Shown: positions 33,622-41,364, numbered from the stretch's first letter. The stretch: 64,000 nt of DNA from Tissierella simiarum (GCF_018917865.1 NZ_JAHLPM010000007.1:124001-188000); one strand, 5' to 3'. The notes: a model not told the origin generated them from the sequence alone. Numbers and translations are program-made.

Positions 33622-34716
33622 TCACCTTCTCTTCTGCGCCTGCATTTTTAACCATTTAATGCATATTTCGTGGCGGTCTGCTTTTTCACTTTGATTGCAT
33701 TCAATAGCAAAATCACAGAATCTTCCCACCTCATCACATCTATAGCATATAAATTCCGCTAATTCCGGAATGCTCATTTCTTTTAGAATCTCATACATAG
33801 TCGGGATTGGCTGTAATCGCTCTATTTTTTCTTTTTTCTGGTCTGTCTTAATTTCTGCCTTTTCTTCTACTGCTTCCTCTGCTTCCTCTGGCTCCTCTTC
33901 TTCTGATTCTTCTTCTGATTCTTCTTCCTCTTCTGGTTTTTCCTTCTGTTCTAAAATTTCTTTTGATTCCTCTTTTATTTCTGCCCTCTTCTCTTTTACA
34001 TCATTTATTGAAATGCTTCCGTTTTCCATGTATTCTTCAAAAACTTCTTGTTGCGCTTCCTCTGGTAAAATAGAAAGTTCATATGCTGTTGATATATTAA
34101 TTTTTTGCTCCTTGAACTCTTCTTTGAACTCCTCTGAAAGTTTTTTTGAAATACTGTCCATTCTCCCAACTTGTGCCGCTGATGTATTTAAAGTCTCGGC
34201 AATGATTTCGCGTACACGCCCCGGCAACTTTTCTTTCTTTTTATATCGTTCCAAGACAGTTCGTAACCGTTTGACTTCCTCTACTTTATCCCAATCTGTT
34301 TTATCTCGCTGTGAATTTGTCAGAATCAACAAGAGTTCTTCTCTGATTTCCTGTAATTCCTCGTCCTCTTCTATAGTTTCAACCCCGCATGGTACAAATT
34401 CATATTCTGTTTTCCCCTCTTCGACAAGGGCAATGGAAGCAAGGCGGCGGCGATGTCCCGCCAAAACCTTGTATTTTCCATTTTTCAAAGGTATAACTGT
34501 TAAATTCTGTTTTATGCCGCCCACAAGTTCAATTGCTGTTTTTAAATCTTCTATCTGTTCCATTGAATAAAAGTTGTTTTCAGACGGCACCAAATCATAA
34601 ACACTTATTGGTATAACTTTGTGATTTTTTCGTGACTTCTTTTCTCCCTTTTCTTCACTTTCTGCATTGTTTAACGATGTTCCACTAAGCAACGAATTTA
34701 GATTAAATTTAGCCAT
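33622..34716 (-). CDS. parB: ParB-like partition protein
   Basis: A 364-residue protein with a ParB/Srx domain (about 30-120, VLAGHRRRLASIALVEEG), a helix-turn-helix middle (about 155-240, ISTAYELSILPEEAQQ), then an acidic linker of repeated Glu and Ser (about 250-295) and a C-terminal domain with a CYRCDE cysteine pair. It binds a centromere-like parS and works with ParA. It starts 38 bp after parA. Confidence 0.9.
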   Translation of the reverse strand: MAKFNLNSLLSGTSLNNAESEEKGEKKSRKNHKVIPISVYDLVPSENNFYSMEQIEDLKTAIELVGGIKQNLTVIPLKNGKYKVLAGHRRRLASIALVEEGKTEYEFVPCGVETIEEDEELQEIREELLLILTNSQRDKTDWDKVEEVKRLRTVLERYKKKEKLPGRVREIIAETLNTSAAQVGRMDSISKKLSEEFKEEFKEQKINISTAYELSILPEEAQQEVFEEYMENGSISINDVKEKRAEIKEESKEILEQKEKPEEEEESEEESEEEEPEEAEEAVEEKAEIKTDQKKEKIERLQPIPTMYEILKEMSIPELAEFICYRCDEVGRFCDFAIECNQSEKADRHEICIKWLKMQAQKRR

Positions 34717-34737
34717 TCTTTAACACCTCCAAAATGT

Positions 34738-34750
34738 GACCGAATCGGTC
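34738..34750. promoter_or_regulatory. Candidate parS or operator between parA and parB
   Basis: GACCGAATCGGTC, 6-bp arms around one centre base, in the 38-bp gap between the two genes. It is too short and loop-free for an RNA hairpin, so a protein-binding site is likelier. Confidence 0.4.
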
Positions 34751-34754
34751 TATT

Positions 34755-35516
34755 TTATTTGTTTAAATACTCTTCAACAAATTTTAAATAATCCTTTGCC
34801 GCTCCACAGCGCTTTGAGTATTCAATAATCGGTGTTGTTGCGAAAGTACTTTCATCCACTTTTTCCGTGCGTCTTATATGTGTATCAAATACCGGATATT
34901 CGTTTTGATTTATTAACCATTCTTTGCCTTGCTTATTAACTTCGTTGTTTTGGTAGGAAGTTATAAAGCAACCTTTTAAACATAATTCCGGGTTTAAATC
35001 TTCTCGGGTATTGTCAATCTGCTCTTTCAGTTCTGCCAACCCATCAAAAGCAAATTTATCAATCTTTATTGGTATCAATACATCGTCGGAAGCTACCAGC
35101 GCATTTATTGTGCTTATATTGATGTCTGGCGCATTGTCAATAATACAATAATCGTATTCCCCTGCTATAGAACGTAAAGCCGTTCTAAAACGCGTTTGCT
35201 GTGGTCTTGTAGTATCAAGCATGACTTCAAGATTCGCTTTAAGAAGCGTCATATTTGCTGGTATAAGGTCAAGGTTTTTATATTGTGTTGGTGCAATTAC
35301 TTCTTCAACATTTATACCGCGGATGGTCATAATTTCCGCAACGCTCGGTTCATTATAACTGTGTACTCCAAACATTTTTGAAGAGTTGCCCTGTTTATCA
35401 TTATCAACAAGTAAAACACGTTTGTTGTGGATAACCGCAAGTATATGTGCCATATTTGCGGATGATATAGTTTTTGCAACCCCGCCTTTTAAATTGATTA
35501 TTGATATAGTTTTCAT
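34755..35516 (-). CDS. parA: ParA-family partition ATPase
   Basis: A 253-residue ParA/Soj-type ATPase with the deviant Walker A KGGVAKTISS (about 10-19, including the signature Lys), the DNDKQGNSS motif, and the IIDNAPD Walker B region. It moves DNA cargo on the nucleoid. With ParB it forms a complete partition pair, which is unusual in an integrated phage and points to a plasmid-like phase or segregation of replicating circles. Confidence 0.93.
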   Translation of the reverse strand: MKTISIINLKGGVAKTISSANMAHILAVIHNKRVLLVDNDKQGNSSKMFGVHSYNEPSVAEIMTIRGINVEEVIAPTQYKNLDLIPANMTLLKANLEVMLDTTRPQQTRFRTALRSIAGEYDYCIIDNAPDINISTINALVASDDVLIPIKIDKFAFDGLAELKEQIDNTREDLNPELCLKGCFITSYQNNEVNKQGKEWLINQNEYPVFDTHIRRTEKVDESTFATTPIIEYSKRCGAAKDYLKFVEEYLNK

Positions 35517-35564
35517 CGTTGTTTCCCTCGCTTTTCTTTTATTTTTTTCTCACTGATTAAAACA

Positions 35565-35975
35565 TTAATAGCCCGAACTTATTAAAAAATTACGTGCCGC
35601 ATTGGTAATTTTATTAAATTCTACAAGTGGCATACTTTCCAATACATCTGCGCCGATTCCTCCGGCTTTTGCCGCCATCCTGCATTGAAAACCTCTTGAT
35701 ATTTCTGGGGCAAGTGCATATTCCCCCATTTCCTGCATTTCGGTTTCAATAGAAATCATGTCTTTCCCGGTCAATCTATCAAAGTAGAAATTAAGTGTTT
35801 CAAACTTTTTACCTTCAAATTCAAAAGGCTTTTTAAACTTGTGAACATAAACCCCATTTTCGCCTTCTGTAGCGTTTTTATTTACTGCCGATGTTTCCAC
35901 TTGATTATCTGTGTTTTCTCCCTTTATGGTCAATTCTGCGCCTTCCATATTCATACTTTTAATATTTTCATTCAT
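35565..35975 (-). CDS. Tail assembly chaperone, copy 2, in the early region
   Basis: A 136-residue protein whose last 105 residues equal those of the tail gene at 21098-21577, including the slippery T TTT TTA (35583-35589). After a -1 shift only NKFGLLMF and a stop would follow, so the GT extension is lost. The N-terminal 31 residues differ. The eight nucleotide changes in the shared region are all silent, so selection keeps both copies. It lies directly upstream of parA with a good AGGAGG site. Confidence 0.85.
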   Translation of the reverse strand: MNENIKSMNMEGAELTIKGENTDNQVETSAVNKNATEGENGVYVHKFKKPFEFEGKKFETLNFYFDRLTGKDMISIETEMQEMGEYALAPEISRGFQCRMAAKAGGIGADVLESMPLVEFNKITNAARNFLISSGY

Positions 35976-36016
35976 TTTTCTTTCCTCCTAATATTTTTTA
36001 TTGATAAAATGAAAAA
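35568..36016 (-). repeat. Long direct repeat, copy 2 (partner 21103-21617)
   Basis: See copy 1. The repeat includes the RBS and about 30 nt of leader upstream, so the whole gene head was duplicated. Confidence 0.9.
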
Positions 36017-36048
36017 TTATAAACTTTATGGTTCTTTTGGATTGCATC

Positions 36049-36237
36049 TTACTTATTTCTATACTTTCCAACATCCTTGTCTTTGCTTTCCTTTGTTTTA
36101 AAAAAGCATTTTTCACACAAGTATGTTTTGCTTGCTCCTTTGCCAATCTTATAAGGCATTACAATTTCATTTTGTTTACCTCTATATCCGCAATGTAAGC
36201 AAATTCTGTCGCTTGTTCTAAAATATCCCCTTGCCAT
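36049..36237 (-). CDS. Zinc-ribbon hypothetical protein
   Basis: A 62-residue basic protein with two Cys pairs, RICLHCGYRG and LCEKCFF, the pattern of a zinc ribbon. Probably a small DNA-, RNA- or protein-binding early phage protein. It follows the ASCH group in the same operon. Confidence 0.7.
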   Translation of the reverse strand: MARGYFRTSDRICLHCGYRGKQNEIVMPYKIGKGASKTYLCEKCFFKTKESKDKDVGKYRNK

Positions 36238-36264
36238 AAAACCGCTCCTTCACACGATATGTCT

Positions 36265-36474
36265 TTATTCAAACATGCTACTCGACCAGTAGTAGCCTTC
36301 TGTATCTATATCAATATAAAAAACGTCGGCTCTTCCTCTATGTTCTTGTGTACACACTATAGTTGCTTTTTTACCAGAATGTTTTAACATTCCAGCATGA
36401 CAATAAATGCCATCATATCTAGTGTCAGCTTTCAAGTCACTTCTTACTTTCACCCTATCCCCTTTCTTATGCAT
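36265..36474 (-). CDS. Small SH3-like phage protein
   Basis: A 69-residue protein starting at the ATG after AGGAGGGTGAAA. KKGDRVKVRSDLKADTRYDG then GKKATIV and YWSSSMFE follow the layout of small phage SH3-barrel proteins of unknown role. It overlaps the stop of the ASCH gene by 8 bp. Confidence 0.65.
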   Translation of the reverse strand: MHKKGDRVKVRSDLKADTRYDGIYCHAGMLKHSGKKATIVCTQEHRGRADVFYIDIDTEGYYWSSSMFE

Positions 36475-36877
36475 TTTCACCCTCCTTTCTTATTGAATCT
36501 GTTGAAATATCTACATTCCACCATCCCTGCTGCCCTCTTATTGATATAGGGGTGTCAAATCTTACTGGGTTTTCAAGTATCCAGCCGAAACGCCCGTCTG
36601 TATAATCTCCCAAAGCAAGTTCAACGGCTGAAATCTTATGTCGTAATTCTTCTACTCGTATACAATCCACTATATCAACGGTTCCAATAATCGCACCTTT
36701 TACATACGGTCCATTCTCATAAAGCAATATAGGATTCCATCCATCATTAATAAACTTCTTCCCAGCATGAATGAATACAGTCCCCCTAATATTGGTTTTC
36801 CTCGGTCTTGTTTCAATCTTCTTTGCCCCTGTAATAATAAAACCTGCACACGGTTGATAAACTGTAAAACCTTTCAT
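36467..36877 (-). CDS. ASCH domain protein
   Basis: A 136-residue protein with the ASCH (PUA-like) pattern: FTVYQPCAGFIITGAKKIE, TRPRKTNIRGTVFIHAGKK and GRFGWILENP. ASCH domains bind RNA or modified bases and often occur in phages. Short overlaps with both neighbours show coupled translation. Confidence 0.85.
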   Translation of the reverse strand: MKGFTVYQPCAGFIITGAKKIETRPRKTNIRGTVFIHAGKKFINDGWNPILLYENGPYVKGAIIGTVDIVDCIRVEELRHKISAVELALGDYTDGRFGWILENPVRFDTPISIRGQQGWWNVDISTDSIRKEGENA

Positions 36878-37077
36878 TTTTCCACCACCCCTTTCATACT
36901 TTCTTGCACTTTTTCCATTTGCGCAATCTCTCTGGCGCGTTCAACAAATGGTTTCAATCGGTTTATTTCTTCTAATCTTTGCCTTATCGGATTTACTGGT
37001 TTTTGTTTAATGCTTACGGCGTTTTTTCTTTTTCTCCCCCGTTTACATGTGTCTTTTCTTTTTTTCTTTTTATTCAT
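36874..37077 (-). CDS. Small lysine/arginine-rich hypothetical protein
   Basis: A 67-residue protein; the first 25 residues are almost all K and R, followed by a helix (about 30-65). It could bind nucleic acid. It overlaps both neighbours by a few bases. Confidence 0.6.
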   Translation of the reverse strand: MNKKKKRKDTCKRGRKRKNAVSIKQKPVNPIRQRLEEINRLKPFVERAREIAQMEKVQESMKGVVEK

Positions 37078-37492
37078 GACTTTTGGCTCCCTCCTTTACT
37101 TCTTCGCTAATAACTTCTAGTTCTTCTACGTCCTCTCTATTAAAGCATATTGCACAGCCGGGATCGTATCGTTTAGCCTTCCAGTCCGCAATAAATGTTT
37201 GAAGTTTTCCTTTGTATTGTGGAAATGGGTGTATTTGTTCTGCATAATAAACACCCATCATCATTTTTTCGTCAAATTCATCATCCCATCCACAAATATG
37301 ATAGCTTTCGTAATTGTCATAATCCCATAGTGATAAATAAAGTATTACATCGTCAAATTGCTCATATGCTCGCTGTATATTTTTAAAATCTCTATACGCA
37401 AGCCCTTGCCCTTTATTTTTTTCTCTAATTTCTTCAATTGTTTTCCCGCCTGTTTTAAGACGACATTTTATAATTTTTGGCACATACCCCAT
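37070..37492 (-). CDS. Hypothetical early phage protein
   Basis: A 140-residue protein starting at the ATG seven bases after AGGGG. It is acidic and aromatic (YLSLWDYDNYESYHICGWDD) and contains three cysteines. No family recognised. It lies in the early operon between small genes. Confidence 0.65.
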   Translation of the reverse strand: MGYVPKIIKCRLKTGGKTIEEIREKNKGQGLAYRDFKNIQRAYEQFDDVILYLSLWDYDNYESYHICGWDDEFDEKMMMGVYYAEQIHPFPQYKGKLQTFIADWKAKRYDPGCAICFNREDVEELEVISEEVKEGAKSHE

Positions 37493-37494
37493 CT

Positions 37495-37596
37495 TCACAC
37501 CCCTTTTCTAAAAACCGTTATTTCTTCCCCTTGAATGTCCCTAGTCCCCGGTCTATATATAGGTTTCACTATCACATCTAACCCAGCATTTAGCAA
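37495..37596 (-). pseudogene. Short open frame without a convincing start
   Basis: Codons from 37632 to 37495 encode a coherent peptide that includes GLDVIVKPIYRPGTRDIQGE and looks like protein, but the only usual start is a TTG at 37596 with no ribosome binding site; an ATT at about 37605 follows an AGGG. It may be a real small gene with a rare start, or a 5'-truncated remnant. Confidence 0.35.
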
Positions 37597-37621
37597 CCCA
37601 TCAATAATAACCCTCTGTTTT

Positions 37622-37777
37622 TTAGTTTTCTTTCAACTCTTCTTTTATGCCATGTACTAAATCGTCAATGATACCTTCGATTTCGTTGTAACAATCGCAA
37701 TCTAGTTTATTTTCTGTGTCAACTACTTTAAAATAGTGAACTAATAGTCTTTTGGCGTTTTCTATATAGTCATTCAA
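37622..37777 (-). CDS. Small acidic hypothetical protein, 51 residues, TTG start
   Basis: MNDYIENAKRLLVHYFKVVD and 31 more, helical and acidic. The TTG lies nine bases after GGGGAGG. The stop is clean. The function is unknown. Confidence 0.6.
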   Translation of the reverse strand: MNDYIENAKRLLVHYFKVVDTENKLDCDCYNEIEGIIDDLVHGIKEELKEN

Positions 37778-37780
37778 TTT

Positions 37781-37867
37781 TCAAGACCTCCCCTTTCTCG
37801 CTTCATAGTTTGTTATTGTGAACTGTGCAACCTGTTCTTTAATTTCTCCTTTTACTTCCTCTAACAT
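37781..37867 (-). CDS. Micro-protein, 28 residues
   Basis: MLEEVKGEIKEQVAQFTITN and 8 more. Its ATG overlaps the stop of the zinc-ribbon gene (TAATG) and its end carries the ribosome binding site of the next gene. It may be a coupling peptide rather than a functional protein. Confidence 0.45.
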   Translation of the reverse strand: MLEEVKGEIKEQVAQFTITNYEARKGRS

Positions 37868-38097
37868 TATTCTTCTCTCCCTTCTAATCTCTCCGCAATA
37901 TTTAAAATGCTTTGCATTGCGGCTTTTATATTCTCACATGCGTCTGCTGTAATGTTTAAAATGTTTGCAATATCCCTTAATTCTTCCGCGATTTTAATTT
38001 CTTCTTCGCTTGCTCCAGATTCTCTCATGCATTGTGGGCATATTTGTAAGACTTCTGGTACTGGTTCACCACAATTTATACACTTATCAATTTCCAA
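37867..38097 (-). CDS. Zinc-ribbon helical hypothetical protein
   Basis: A 76-residue protein: MEIDKCINCGEPVPEVLQIC then PQCMRES give a CxxC...CxxC zinc ribbon at the N-terminus, followed by a long helix (about 28-74). It lies directly after recU. Function unknown. Confidence 0.7.
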   Translation of the reverse strand: MEIDKCINCGEPVPEVLQICPQCMRESGASEEEIKIAEELRDIANILNITADACENIKAAMQSILNIAERLEGREE

Positions 38098-38113
38098 ATT
38101 TCTCGCCCTTTCT

Positions 38114-38659
38114 TTATGTGAGTTTTAACGCAAACTTTGCGCCGTCATGTACATAATCGAGAAACATTACAGCGCCCGTGAATTTTACACGGTACTGCTC
38201 AACATCTTCCGCCGTTACATATTGCCGTCCGTAAATCTTTTTCATGTCCTGCCATGCCTCCCACGGTATAAAGAAAAACTTATTTTGAATCCCTATACAT
38301 ACCCCTGCAACCGCTCCAAGTTGCGAGTGGTATTCTAATGCTTCCATTTGTGTGTCTGTTAAAACACTTCTCTTCATTCGGTCTGTTGTAGTACATTTTG
38401 CTTCAAAGCATATGGACCGCCCACCATTTAATGTGCCTTGGAAATCTGGTTGGGCATGTGCTGTGAATCTGCCTGTGAATGTCCCATCTTGGTGTTTTTT
38501 CATTACTCTAAATGGTTCTGGTGTCTTTTCAATCTCTGCGCGCTTATCATCACGGTATATTGCACAAGCAACCTTTATATAGCCTTCAAAGAAATGTCCT
38601 TGTGCATTGTTCACACTGTTTTGGTACCTTCTGCGCGCTTTTTGTTGATTATACTGCAT
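38114..38659 (-). CDS. recU: RecU-like Holliday junction resolvase
   Basis: A 181-residue protein with the RecU nuclease core: NNAQGHFFEGYIKVACAIYR, the catalytic PDFQG and EAKCT elements, and the stalk and C-terminal region with FFFIPWEAW. It resolves branched DNA before packaging. It overlaps the DUF2786 gene by 11 bp. Confidence 0.88.
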   Translation of the reverse strand: MQYNQQKARRRYQNSVNNAQGHFFEGYIKVACAIYRDDKRAEIEKTPEPFRVMKKHQDGTFTGRFTAHAQPDFQGTLNGGRSICFEAKCTTTDRMKRSVLTDTQMEALEYHSQLGAVAGVCIGIQNKFFFIPWEAWQDMKKIYGRQYVTAEDVEQYRVKFTGAVMFLDYVHDGAKFALKLT

Positions 38660-39179
38660 TCTTACTCCCTCCCTCTAACATTTTCTTTATCGCGTGACGT
38701 TCCATCCCCTCCATCATCATCATTATTTTTAAAGCTTCCAACTCGGAAATTCCGTCATTTATATCTTCTCTTTGCATTTCCTCTGGTGGGAATATACGGT
38801 TTTTACTGCAAAATGCAGAAAAGAATGTTTCTATTTCTTTTTCCATTGCGTTTTTGAAAAACTCATAGTTTGCTTCAATCTCTATCCGTTGATAAGTCGT
38901 ACAATATGCACCAACAAGTTTATGACGTCCGCCCTTTCTTTTGTACGTATCTACATTGCCAGTAACCATATATATAATCTGTTTCAATAATCTTCGTTGT
39001 AAATTATCCTTGTATCTGAACCACTCGCATTCAACTGTATCTTCTGAAATGGATTCTTCTGTAATTCCGTACTTTTCCATGAGTTGTGAAAGAAGTTTTT
39101 CCGCTGATTCTTTTTCTCCCCCACTCCCGCGTTCTGCAAGCGCTTTAACCTTTTTCAATAATTCTTCTTTATTTCTCAT
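38649..39179 (-). CDS. DUF2786-containing protein
   Basis: A 176-residue protein starting at the ATG seven bases after AGGAGGG. The N-terminal helices KKVKALAERGSGGEKESAEK and LLSQLMEKYGITEE fit DUF2786, common in phage early regions. The C-terminal part is helical with a methionine-rich stretch. Function unknown; nucleic acid metabolism is likely from context. Confidence 0.75.
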   Translation of the reverse strand: MRNKEELLKKVKALAERGSGGEKESAEKLLSQLMEKYGITEESISEDTVECEWFRYKDNLQRRLLKQIIYMVTGNVDTYKRKGGRHKLVGAYCTTYQRIEIEANYEFFKNAMEKEIETFFSAFCSKNRIFPPEEMQREDINDGISELEALKIMMMMEGMERHAIKKMLEGGSKNAV

Positions 39180-39202
39180 TCTTAAACCCTCCTGTCTTTC
39201 TC

Positions 39203-40015
39203 TCATTCTTTCCGGCGTAGCTTCAAATATATTGACCATCCTGTAAAATCGTTATATACCGTCTTTATGCCATACACATTGTCTGTAAGGGTCCACCCCT
39301 CATATTTCCTTTCCCAATATGAAACGTCTGGTAGATTCTTTGCTATTCTTTCAACCTCTCTACGGCTATACTTATAATCATTGGGTCTACTCCACGGCTT
39401 TTCAAGATTCTGCGATGAACTCCAACGTTTTTTTCCTCTTGGATTCTTTGTTAGATAGGTACAAAGTGCGGCTACTCCATTTTCATCCGGCTGTAATCTA
39501 TCCGCATTAACAAATCCTATCCGTTCACCTTTCTCCTGCCCTTTCTTCCTTCTCCTACACCACAAATCTTCTACCGTATCCCTATCAAGTCCCCCATTCA
39601 TAAAAATATGATGATGTATACGTACAGGTTTTTCTCCATCTGCTTCCATACTGCATTCTGTTACAAGTATATATTTCAATGGAGGTAACCCATCTTTTTT
39701 TCTCCTGTAGCTAATTCTTCTTAAATAGTTTGTAACTTCCTTTTCAGCTTCTTCTATTGTTGATGGAAGAAATTTATCTTTGTATGTAGTTGTAACATGT
39801 AAATCCTCTTCATCGAAATTTGTATTTGCAAGCTGTGTTAAATACCTTCTTGCATTTTTATCATTCAAATTTCTTTGTTTGGGTTCTGTCACTCTTTCTT
39901 TCTTTGACCTCTTCCCTCTACTTACCTTTTTTTGAACATCTGAATATGGAAATATATCAACTTCTAAATATTTCTTTCCGCAGTATATTTTTTTCTCTCT
40001 TATAAAACTTCTCAC
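39203..40015 (-). CDS. HUH-type replication initiator
   Basis: A 270-residue basic protein with a rolling-circle initiator layout: motif 1-like LHVTTTY (72-78), the HUH motif in VRIHHHIFMNGG (His134-136), and the catalytic Tyr in ALCTYLTKNP (Tyr187). It should nick one strand and stay bound to the 5' end. It is the only replication gene visible, as gpA is in P2. The start is GTG after AGGAGA. Confidence 0.82.
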   Translation of the reverse strand: MRSFIREKKIYCGKKYLEVDIFPYSDVQKKVSRGKRSKKERVTEPKQRNLNDKNARRYLTQLANTNFDEEDLHVTTTYKDKFLPSTIEEAEKEVTNYLRRISYRRKKDGLPPLKYILVTECSMEADGEKPVRIHHHIFMNGGLDRDTVEDLWCRRRKKGQEKGERIGFVNADRLQPDENGVAALCTYLTKNPRGKKRWSSSQNLEKPWSRPNDYKYSRREVERIAKNLPDVSYWERKYEGWTLTDNVYGIKTVYNDFTGWSIYLKLRRKE

Positions 40016-40249
40016 GGTTTTCTCTCCTTTCTTTTTTACATATAAGGAGTATTAAAACCATTCCACCCATCCTGTTAGAATATTAAAATCTATTTTCCAG
40101 TAGTGAATAATCTTTCTTATACTGGTCCATGATATAAATAACATGTATCACCCATTTTGATACTCTAGTTATTTATGTAGGTTATATTTCGTCGGAATGT
40201 TAATACCCATTACAAGCCCGGTAATCTGCCAAATATGTGTATTCTTGTC
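40016..40249. other. Gene-free region upstream of rep, possible replication origin
   Basis: No reading frame. It contains a double dyad at 40134-40176 and several A+T-rich runs. The position beside an HUH initiator gene suggests the double-strand origin. Confidence 0.4.
40134..40176. repeat. Nested dyad upstream of rep
   Basis: ATAAATAAC (40134-40142) and GTTATTTAT (40168-40176) enclose GTATCA (40145-40150) and TGATAC (40158-40163), centred near 40155. It could extrude as a hairpin that presents the nick site. Confidence 0.5.
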
Positions 40250-40278
40250 TTTACTTTCGCCGCGCTTTTTGTTATAAT
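40250..40278 (+). promoter_or_regulatory. Rightward promoter of a candidate small RNA
   Basis: TTTACT (40250-40255), 17-bp spacer, TATAAT (40273-40278). It points against the surrounding operon. An 11-bp inverted repeat with one mismatch (40252-40262 and 40305-40315) flanks the start region. Confidence 0.65.
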
Positions 40279-40284
40279 AGGCTT

Positions 40285-40371
40285 ATAGTTTAATCGTTGT
40301 TTTTAGCGACGAAAGTTTTAAAGAAAAGCGCTTTGCATTTATTTGTCGGAAGATATTTGCAAAGCGTTTTT
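40285..40371 (+). ncRNA. Candidate phage small RNA
   Basis: About 85 nt between a good promoter and a strong terminator (9-bp stem 40329-40337 and 40358-40366, then TTTTTCT). No start codon with a ribosome binding site lies inside. It faces the rep operon, so it may control replication copy number like plasmid antisense RNAs, although it does not overlap rep coding sequence. Confidence 0.55.
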
Positions 40372-40424
40372 CTATTATCTGTAGTGAACCAATTTGTTTT
40401 TTCATAGTTTCCCATATTCTTCCA

Positions 40425-40760
40425 TTAGCGTTTGAATCCTGTAATTTCCAATTTCTTGATACCTGTTTCACTTAACAAGTGGGGTAGATAGAATAAATTT
40501 AATATCTCTGCATACCAATCTTCATTATCTAATTCAGTACTTAAATGAGTTGCTACGGGTTTTTCTGATGATGGATTCCAGATAAAAAAGTTACCGTTTG
40601 TAGTATTAAATTTAATCTGCAACATCCTATTTCTAATATCTCTTATCCAAATCCAATCACTTCCATCTTTATCAAATTCAGTAGTATCAACATCCCATCC
40701 ATTTTCCTTTGCATTTTGAAGTATTTCTTTCAAACTCCTATTTCCTTTAAATTTTTTCAT
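40425..40760 (-). CDS. Hypothetical early phage protein
   Basis: A 111-residue protein with a helical start (RSLKEILQNAKENGWDVDTT) and beta-like middle (WIWIRDIRNRMLQIKFNTTN). The RBS is AAGGAGTG. Family not recognised. It stands upstream of the origin-like region in the early operon. Confidence 0.65.
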   Translation of the reverse strand: MKKFKGNRSLKEILQNAKENGWDVDTTEFDKDGSDWIWIRDIRNRMLQIKFNTTNGNFFIWNPSSEKPVATHLSTELDNEDWYAEILNLFYLPHLLSETGIKKLEITGFKR

Positions 40761-40792
40761 TCTTTCACTCCTTCTTATTCCGCCCTTTTCCT

Positions 40793-40960
40793 CTATTGAT
40801 TCGCTCTACTTAATAGCTTTTCTTCTTTATTTACGGGGGACACCATGCAGCCTATGTTTAATGGCTTCATGTTTTTTATGGCTTCGTCAAGGTCCTTTTC
40901 GCTGTGTATGCCATACGTCGCAAGCGCCCTCCATACTTTGTCAATTTTTTTAGGCTCCAA
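40793..40960 (-). CDS. Small hypothetical protein, 55 residues, TTG start
   Basis: MEPKKIDKVWRALATYGIHS and 35 more, with a helical DLDEAIKNMKPL. The TTG follows AGGAGG by nine bases; an ATG two bases nearer the site gives only five codons. Function unknown. Confidence 0.6.
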   Translation of the reverse strand: MEPKKIDKVWRALATYGIHSEKDLDEAIKNMKPLNIGCMVSPVNKEEKLLSRANQ

Positions 40961-40995
40961 AAGCCATCTCCTCCTTTTATTGATTTAATTAATGT

Positions 40996-41163
40996 TTACG
41001 CTCCTGCTGCCATCACTTCTTTTCTTGATTCACTAATCAATTCGATTCCTTTTATCATATAGTAGATTTTCATTTTTTCTTCATTAGATAAGTTGCATAG
41101 CGCTTTCGCAAGTTCTTCCGTGTCAACCTTCTTTTCTTTTAAAATAGAATTGTTTACTAACAT
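40996..41163 (-). CDS. Small hypothetical protein, 55 residues
   Basis: MLVNNSILKEKKVDTEELAK and 35 more, with the helix EEKMKIYYMIKGIELISE. GGAGTG precedes the ATG. Early phage proteins of this style are common; the function is unknown. Confidence 0.65.
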   Translation of the reverse strand: MLVNNSILKEKKVDTEELAKALCNLSNEEKMKIYYMIKGIELISESRKEVMAAGA

Positions 41164-41315
41164 ATTTTTTTCACTCCTTTTTCTTCTAAATAATAATTAA
41201 CAATGCATTTGTCTAAAATTTCAGATTGCTGTTGTATCGCTTCTTTAGTGGCGCCTTTTTCGATTAGTTGATATAACTTATCTCGCTCCTGTTCTAGCAC
41301 CTCTCTTTTATTCAC
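41157..41315 (-). CDS. Spo0E-like aspartyl-phosphate phosphatase
   Basis: A 52-residue protein with a GTG start eight bases after GGAGGG. It forms a helical hairpin, VLEQERDKLYQLIEKGATKE then the signature SEILDKCIVNYYLEE (S..LD..I..Y). Spo0E proteins remove phosphate from Spo0A~P and block sporulation. A phage copy would delay sporulation of an infected or induced cell. The family match is by motif and length. Confidence 0.75.
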   Translation of the reverse strand: MNKREVLEQERDKLYQLIEKGATKEAIQQQSEILDKCIVNYYLEEKGVKKIC

Positions 41316-41364
41316 TGCCTTTTCCCTCCATTCCCCCTTTATTTCTCTCCCCTTCAATTTAAAG

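Noticed and set aside
33770-34570. 266-codon plus-strand frame inside parB
   Set aside because: It is a shadow of the acidic, low-complexity parB region, with no ribosome binding site and a serine-rich artefact composition.
21103-36016. The long direct repeats as transposon ends
   Set aside because: They contain a coding gene, have no terminal inverted repeats and enclose normal phage modules; gene duplication explains them.
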